The notes below the pieces were generated by a model. The model did not search any database and was not told the DNA's origin. It worked only from the letters and a program-made list of their open reading frames with translations. Below, in pieces: positions 5,051 to 8,724 of a DNA stretch of 8,724 nt (the first letter of the stretch is position 1; every line of letters starts with the position of its first letter). Position numbers and translations under genes: made by a program. This DNA is from Melaminivora alkalimesophila (GTDB lineage: Bacteria; Pseudomonadota; Gammaproteobacteria; Burkholderiales; Burkholderiaceae_C), in NCBI RefSeq assembly GCF_000282995.1, contig NZ_ALEE01000352.1, forward strand, positions 1 through 8,724, given 5' to 3'.

Positions 5051-7213
5051 ATGTCTGACACTTCTGTTGCCGCCGGCGGGCTGTCGCGCCGCGAGCCGGT
5101 GCTGCGCCCGATGCTCGAGCTGCTGGCGTCGATGCGCTTTGCCATCGCGCTGCTGACGGTGATCTGCATCGCCTCGGTCATCGGGACCGTGGTCCAGCAG
5201 CACGAGCCGGTGAACAACTACGTCAACCAGTTCGGCCCCTTCTGGGCCGAGCTGTTCCTGGCGCTCAAGCTCAACGCCGTCTACAGCGCCTGGTGGTTCC
5301 TGCTGATCCTGGCCTTCCTGGTGGTGAGCACCTCGCTGTGCATCGCCCGCCACACGCCCAAGTACCTGGCCGACATCCGCAACTTCAAGGAAGACATCCG
5401 CGAAAAGAGCCTGCAGGCCTTCCGCCACAAGGCGGCCGCGCACTTCGCCGCCGAGCCGCCCGAGGCCGCCGCCGAGCGCATCGGCCGCCAGCTGCTGGCG
5501 CGCGGCTGGAAGGTGCGCGTGCAGCGGCGCGAGCGCGAGGGCGGCGCCGGCTTCATGGTGGCGGCCAAGGCGGGCGCGGCCAACAAGATCGGCTACATCG
5601 CGGCGCACAGCGCCATCGTGCTGATCTGCCTGGGCGGGCTGCTCGACGGCGACCTGATCGTGCGCGCCCAGATGTGGCTGGGCAGCAAGACGCCCTACAC
5701 CGGCGGCGGCTTCATCTCGGAAGTGTCCGACCAGCACCGCCTGTCCGAGCGCAACCCCACCTTCCGCGGCAACCTGCTGGTCTCCGAGGGCACCCAGGCC
5801 AGCACGGCGATCCTCAACCAGTCGGATGGCGTGTTGCTGCAGGAATTGCCGTTCGCGGTGGAGCTGAAGAAGTTCATCGTCGAGCACTACTCGACCGGCA
5901 TGCCCAAGCTGTTCGCCAGCGAGATCGTGATCCACGACAAGGCCACGGGCGAAGCGGTCCCGAAGCGCATCGAGGTCAACCACCCGGCCAGCTACCGCGG
6001 CATCGAGATCTACCAGTCGAGCTTCGACGATGGCGGCTCGCAGGTGCGCCTGCGCGCCCGGCCGCTGGTGCCGGGCATCGCGCCGTTCGAGGTCGAGGGG
6101 GTGATCGGCAATTCCACGCCGCTGAACGATCCCGGGCTTGCCGGGGCGACGACCCTGGAGTTCACCGCCCTGCGCGTGCTGAACGTGGAGAATTTCGGCG
6201 ACGTCGAGCGCCAGGGCGGGCAGGGCTCGGCCGTGGACGTGCGCAAGGTGGACCTGCGCTCGTCGATCGAGTCGCGCCTGGGCGCGGGCAACAAGACGGT
6301 GACGCGCCGCGAGCTGAAGAACATCGGCCCGAGCATCACCTACAAGCTGCGCGACGCCGCCGGCCAGGCGCGCGAATACCACAACTACATGCTGCCGGTG
6401 GACATGGGCGACGGCCAGCTGCCGGTGTACCTGCTGGGCGTGCGCGAGACGCAGGCCGAGCAGTTTCGCTACCTGCGCGTGCCCATCGACCACGAGGGCG
6501 GCATGGGCGACTTCCTGCGCATGCGCGTCGCCCTGGGCAGCCCCGAACTGCGCGCGCAGGCGGTGCGGCGCTACGCCAGGGCGGCCGTGGACGGCGCCCG
6601 GCCGGAGCTGGTCGAGCAGCTGGAGCTGTCCGCCTCGCGGGCGCTGGCGCTTTTCGCGGGCGACCACGAGCCGCTGCCGGGGCGTCCGCGCGGCGGGCTG
6701 ATCGCCGTGTCGGATTTCATGGAGGCGAACGTGCCCCTGGCCGAGCGCGAGCGCGCCGGCGAGGTGCTGATCCGCATCCTGAACGGCGCGCTGTTCGAGC
6801 TGGTGCAGCTCACGCGCAGCCAGGCGGGCCTCGCGCCGCTGCCCCAGGACGAGGCGACGCGCGCCTTCATGACGCAGGCGGTGCTGGCCCTGAGCGACTC
6901 GCAGGCCTACCCGGCCCCGCTGGCGCTGGAGCTGGTCGATTTCAACCAGGTGCAGGCCAGCGTGTTCCAGGTGGCGCGGGCCCCCGGCAAGAACGTGGTC
7001 TATCTGGGCTGCGCCTTGCTGATCATCGGCGTCTTTGCCATGCTCTATGTGCGCGACCGGCGCCTGTGGGTCTGGCTGGTGCCGGAGGGCGGCGGCGCGC
7101 AGGCCACCATGGCACTGTCCATGAACCGCAAGACGCTCGACGGCGAGCGCGAATTCCACCAGCTCAGCGCCCAGCTGCTCGGCGCGGCCACCGACGGAGG
7201 CAAGGCCCCATGA
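5051..7213 (+). CDS. resB: Cytochrome c biogenesis protein ResB (CcsB/Ccs1), System II
   Basis: ResB (also called CcsB or Ccs1) pairs with CcsA to form the System II complex that carries haem across the inner membrane and ligates it to periplasmic CXXCH motifs. The 720-residue product has three N-terminal membrane helices, near residues 29-48, 79-98 and 180-198. The third has the family's conserved His in AAHSAIVLI (His186), a candidate transmembrane haem ligand, and Cys97 sits in the STSLCIARH region. A long periplasmic domain follows, then a fourth helix near 648-667 (NVVYLGCALLIIGVFAMLYV) and a cytoplasmic tail of about 53 residues. The start fits the family N-terminus, but no Shine-Dalgarno site precedes it: the leader is the pyrimidine-rich stretch after a terminator-like hairpin. 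It overlaps ccsA by ATGA, so the two are surely co-expressed. Confidence 0.95.
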   Translation: MSDTSVAAGGLSRREPVLRPMLELLASMRFAIALLTVICIASVIGTVVQQHEPVNNYVNQFGPFWAELFLALKLNAVYSAWWFLLILAFLVVSTSLCIARHTPKYLADIRNFKEDIREKSLQAFRHKAAAHFAAEPPEAAAERIGRQLLARGWKVRVQRREREGGAGFMVAAKAGAANKIGYIAAHSAIVLICLGGLLDGDLIVRAQMWLGSKTPYTGGGFISEVSDQHRLSERNPTFRGNLLVSEGTQASTAILNQSDGVLLQELPFAVELKKFIVEHYSTGMPKLFASEIVIHDKATGEAVPKRIEVNHPASYRGIEIYQSSFDDGGSQVRLRARPLVPGIAPFEVEGVIGNSTPLNDPGLAGATTLEFTALRVLNVENFGDVERQGGQGSAVDVRKVDLRSSIESRLGAGNKTVTRRELKNIGPSITYKLRDAAGQAREYHNYMLPVDMGDGQLPVYLLGVRETQAEQFRYLRVPIDHEGGMGDFLRMRVALGSPELRAQAVRRYARAAVDGARPELVEQLELSASRALALFAGDHEPLPGRPRGGLIAVSDFMEANVPLAERERAGEVLIRILNGALFELVQLTRSQAGLAPLPQDEATRAFMTQAVLALSDSQAYPAPLALELVDFNQVQASVFQVARAPGKNVVYLGCALLIIGVFAMLYVRDRRLWVWLVPEGGGAQATMALSMNRKTLDGEREFHQLSAQLLGAATDGGKAP

Positions 7214-8562
7214 ACACCACCACGACCACTCCCGCCGCGGCGACCTACCAACTGGGTGGCGGCGGCTATTTCTCTCGGCGCGACTGGCTGGATTGGCTCT
7301 TTGCCGTGGCGGTGGCGGTGGGCGGGCTGTTCGCGCTGCAGCGCTACGGCGCCTACATGGACGTGTACGAGAAGGGCATCTTGCTCGGCTCGATTCCGGC
7401 GGTGGTCTGGCTGGGCTGGTTCTGGCGGCCGCTGCTGTGGCTGATGGTGGCGGTGGCGGCGCTGTCGCTGTCGGCGGTCGGGCTGTACCAGGGCGAGGCG
7501 GGGGCGGATCTGGCGCGCGCCGACAGCGTGTTCCTGCTGAAGTATTTCCTCTCGAGCCAGTCGGCGATCCTGTGGATGAGCATGCTGTTCTTCATGAGCA
7601 CGGCCTTCTACTGGGTCGGCATGATCGTCGGCGGGGAGCGCCAAGCCATGATGCGCCTGGGCTCGCGCATCGCCTGGGTGGCGATCGGCCTGGCGCTGAT
7701 CGGCACCATGGTGCGCTGGTACGAGAGCTACCTGATCGGCCCGGACGTCGGCCACATTCCGGTGAGCAACCTGTACGAAGTCTTCGTCATGTTCTGCTGG
7801 ATGACGGCGGTGTTCTACCTCTACTACGAGGAGCAGTACGGCACGCGCGCCCTGGGCAGCTTCGTGATGCTGGTGGTGAGCGCGGCGGTGGGTTTCCTGC
7901 TGTGGTACACGGTGGTGCGGGAAGCCCACGAGATCCAGCCGCTGATCCCGGCGCTGCAGAGCTGGTGGATGAAGCTGCACGTGCCGGCCAACTTCGTCGG
8001 CTACGGCACCTTTGCGCTGGCGGCCATGGTGGCCTTCGCCTACCTGGTCAAGCAGCAGGCGGCCGAGACGCGCTGGTGGAAGCTCGCGCCGCTGTGGCTG
8101 CTGGGCATCGTGCTGTGCTTCGAGCCGCTGGCCTTCCGCCAGGACGCGGCCGCCGGCGGCAGCAGCTACTGGATGGTCTATTTCGGCATTTCGGCGCTGA
8201 TCGTGGGCGCCATCCTCCTCGGTCGCCGGCGCATCGCCGCGCAGCTGCCGGCGCTGGAGGTGCTCGACGACGTCATGTACAAGGCGATCGCCGTGGGCTT
8301 CGCCTTCTTCACCATCGCCACCGTGCTGGGCGCGCTGTGGGCGGCCGAGGCCTGGGGCGGCTATTGGAGCTGGGACCCGAAGGAGACCTGGGCGCTGATC
8401 GTCTGGCTGAACTACGCGTCCTGGCTGCACATGCGCCTGATGAAGGGGCTGCGCGGCACGGTATCGGCCTGGTGGGCGCTGGTGGGGCTGGCGGTGACGA
8501 CCTTCGCGTTCCTGGGGGTGAACATGTTCCTGTCGGGGCTGCACAGCTACGGCTCGCTCTGA
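7210..8562 (+). CDS. ccsA: Cytochrome c biogenesis protein CcsA (ResC), haem-handling WWD protein, System II
   Basis: This 450-residue polytopic inner-membrane protein is the partner of ResB. It belongs to the haem-handling CcmF/CcmC/CcsA superfamily, shown by the WWD domain WGGYWSWDPKETWALIVWL (382-400). Candidate haem-ligating histidines, by family analogy, are His257 in KLHVPANFVGYG and His445 in SGLHSYG on the periplasmic side, and His407 in WLHMRLM at a helix. A polar, Thr-rich N-terminus of about 25 residues precedes many hydrophobic helices. ATG 7210 overlaps the resB stop (ATGA), with a GGAGG site (7196-7200) nine bases upstream. Naming differs between sources: some annotation systems call this member CcsB and the preceding one ResB. 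The 52-base gap that follows shows no terminator, so read-through to the next gene is likely. Confidence 0.95.
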   Translation: MNTTTTTPAAATYQLGGGGYFSRRDWLDWLFAVAVAVGGLFALQRYGAYMDVYEKGILLGSIPAVVWLGWFWRPLLWLMVAVAALSLSAVGLYQGEAGADLARADSVFLLKYFLSSQSAILWMSMLFFMSTAFYWVGMIVGGERQAMMRLGSRIAWVAIGLALIGTMVRWYESYLIGPDVGHIPVSNLYEVFVMFCWMTAVFYLYYEEQYGTRALGSFVMLVVSAAVGFLLWYTVVREAHEIQPLIPALQSWWMKLHVPANFVGYGTFALAAMVAFAYLVKQQAAETRWWKLAPLWLLGIVLCFEPLAFRQDAAAGGSSYWMVYFGISALIVGAILLGRRRIAAQLPALEVLDDVMYKAIAVGFAFFTIATVLGALWAAEAWGGYWSWDPKETWALIVWLNYASWLHMRLMKGLRGTVSAWWALVGLAVTTFAFLGVNMFLSGLHSYGSL

Positions 8563-8614
8563 GGCCGCGCCGCCCGCGCCACACCTGCTGGGCCGACCGC
8601 TCGAGGAGCCTGCC

Positions 8615-8724
8615 ATGCTGATCCACACCCACGCGGACGGGTTCACGCATCCGCATTCCAGCGAGATCACGCCGCGCGCCGTGCACGACGGACGCCGCGC
8701 GCTGCTGCGCCAGCTGGCGGGCGG
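8615..8724 (+). CDS. msrP: MsrP (YedY) methionine sulfoxide reductase catalytic subunit, 5' fragment
   Basis: Only the first 36 codons are inside the window; the frame is open at the right edge. The N-terminus MLIHTHADGFTHPHSSEITP, followed by a twin-arginine pair in HDGRRALLRQLAGG, resembles the start of betaproteobacterial MsrP proteins. MsrP is a molybdopterin enzyme exported by the Tat pathway that, with the haem membrane protein MsrQ, reduces oxidised methionine in periplasmic proteins. The HPxSSEITP segment and the RR pair are the evidence; no catalytic residue is in view. A good GAGGAG ribosome-binding site (8603-8608) lies six bases before the ATG. It follows ccsA by 52 bases on the same strand and may be its operon partner. 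The call rests on a short stretch and recalled family sequences. Confidence 0.7.
   Translation, partial: MLIHTHADGFTHPHSSEITPRAVHDGRRALLRQLAG

Noticed and set aside
4931..7159. A 742-codon open frame on the minus strand, antisense to resB
   Set aside because: The translation is His/Arg/Leu/Gln-rich with no family signature. Such long antisense frames are expected opposite high-GC genes, and resB is clearly the real gene.
5293..7209. A long plus-strand frame that reaches ccsA from inside resB, which would suggest a fusion or much longer CcsA
   Set aside because: The upstream part is an Arg/Gly/Ala-rich shadow of resB in another frame. CcsA homology starts at ATG 7210, with a good GGAGG site just before it.

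Overview
This is an ordinary, very GC-rich chromosomal segment (strong G/C preference at third codon positions, clearly above 65 % GC by eye). Protein content and gene order point to a betaproteobacterium of the order Burkholderiales, most likely family Comamonadaceae (Acidovorax/Alicycliphilus/Melaminivora type). The assignment rests on protein resemblance and gene order remembered from that family, not on a search. There are no mobile elements, CRISPR arrays, rRNA or tRNA genes that I can see, and coding density is high: the longest non-coding gap is about 145 bases.

Layout. Left block, minus strand: a 61-residue two-helix membrane protein of the DUF1328 family (43-228) lies downstream of metK, S-adenosylmethionine synthetase (364-1554). 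Divergent from metK on the plus strand is a translationally coupled pair of LpxL/HtrB-type lipid A late acyltransferase paralogues (1700-2557 and 2554-3423). The second gene runs tail-to-tail into engB (3386-4165, minus strand), with a 38-base overlap of coding 3' ends. A short divergent promoter region separates engB from a periplasmic dihaem cytochrome c4-type gene (4250-4909).

Right block, plus strand: a 141-base gap (4910-5050) holds the densest regulatory signal of the window. It contains an FNR/ANR-type box, a perfect 8-bp inverted repeat, a possible -10 element and a terminator-like hairpin with a short T tract. It leads into the System II cytochrome c maturation pair resB/ccsB (5051-7213) and ccsA/resC (7210-8562), which overlap by ATGA. 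The window ends in the first 36 codons of a gene that looks like msrP, the Tat-exported molybdopterin methionine sulfoxide reductase (8615 to beyond the end).

How the genes fit together. The right half is an envelope electron-transfer and protein-quality cluster: a dihaem cytochrome c, the two-protein machine that exports haem and attaches it to CXXCH motifs, and a periplasmic oxidoreductase. An anaerobic-regulator box in front of the maturation genes would fit with oxygen control of cytochrome assembly. The left half combines one-carbon metabolism (metK), outer-membrane lipid A assembly and ribosome assembly (engB), which are housekeeping functions with no evident common pathway. I found no undescribed biological system. 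The most worthwhile item is the regulatory gap before resB, where any transcript reaching the maturation genes seems to have to cross a terminator-like hairpin.
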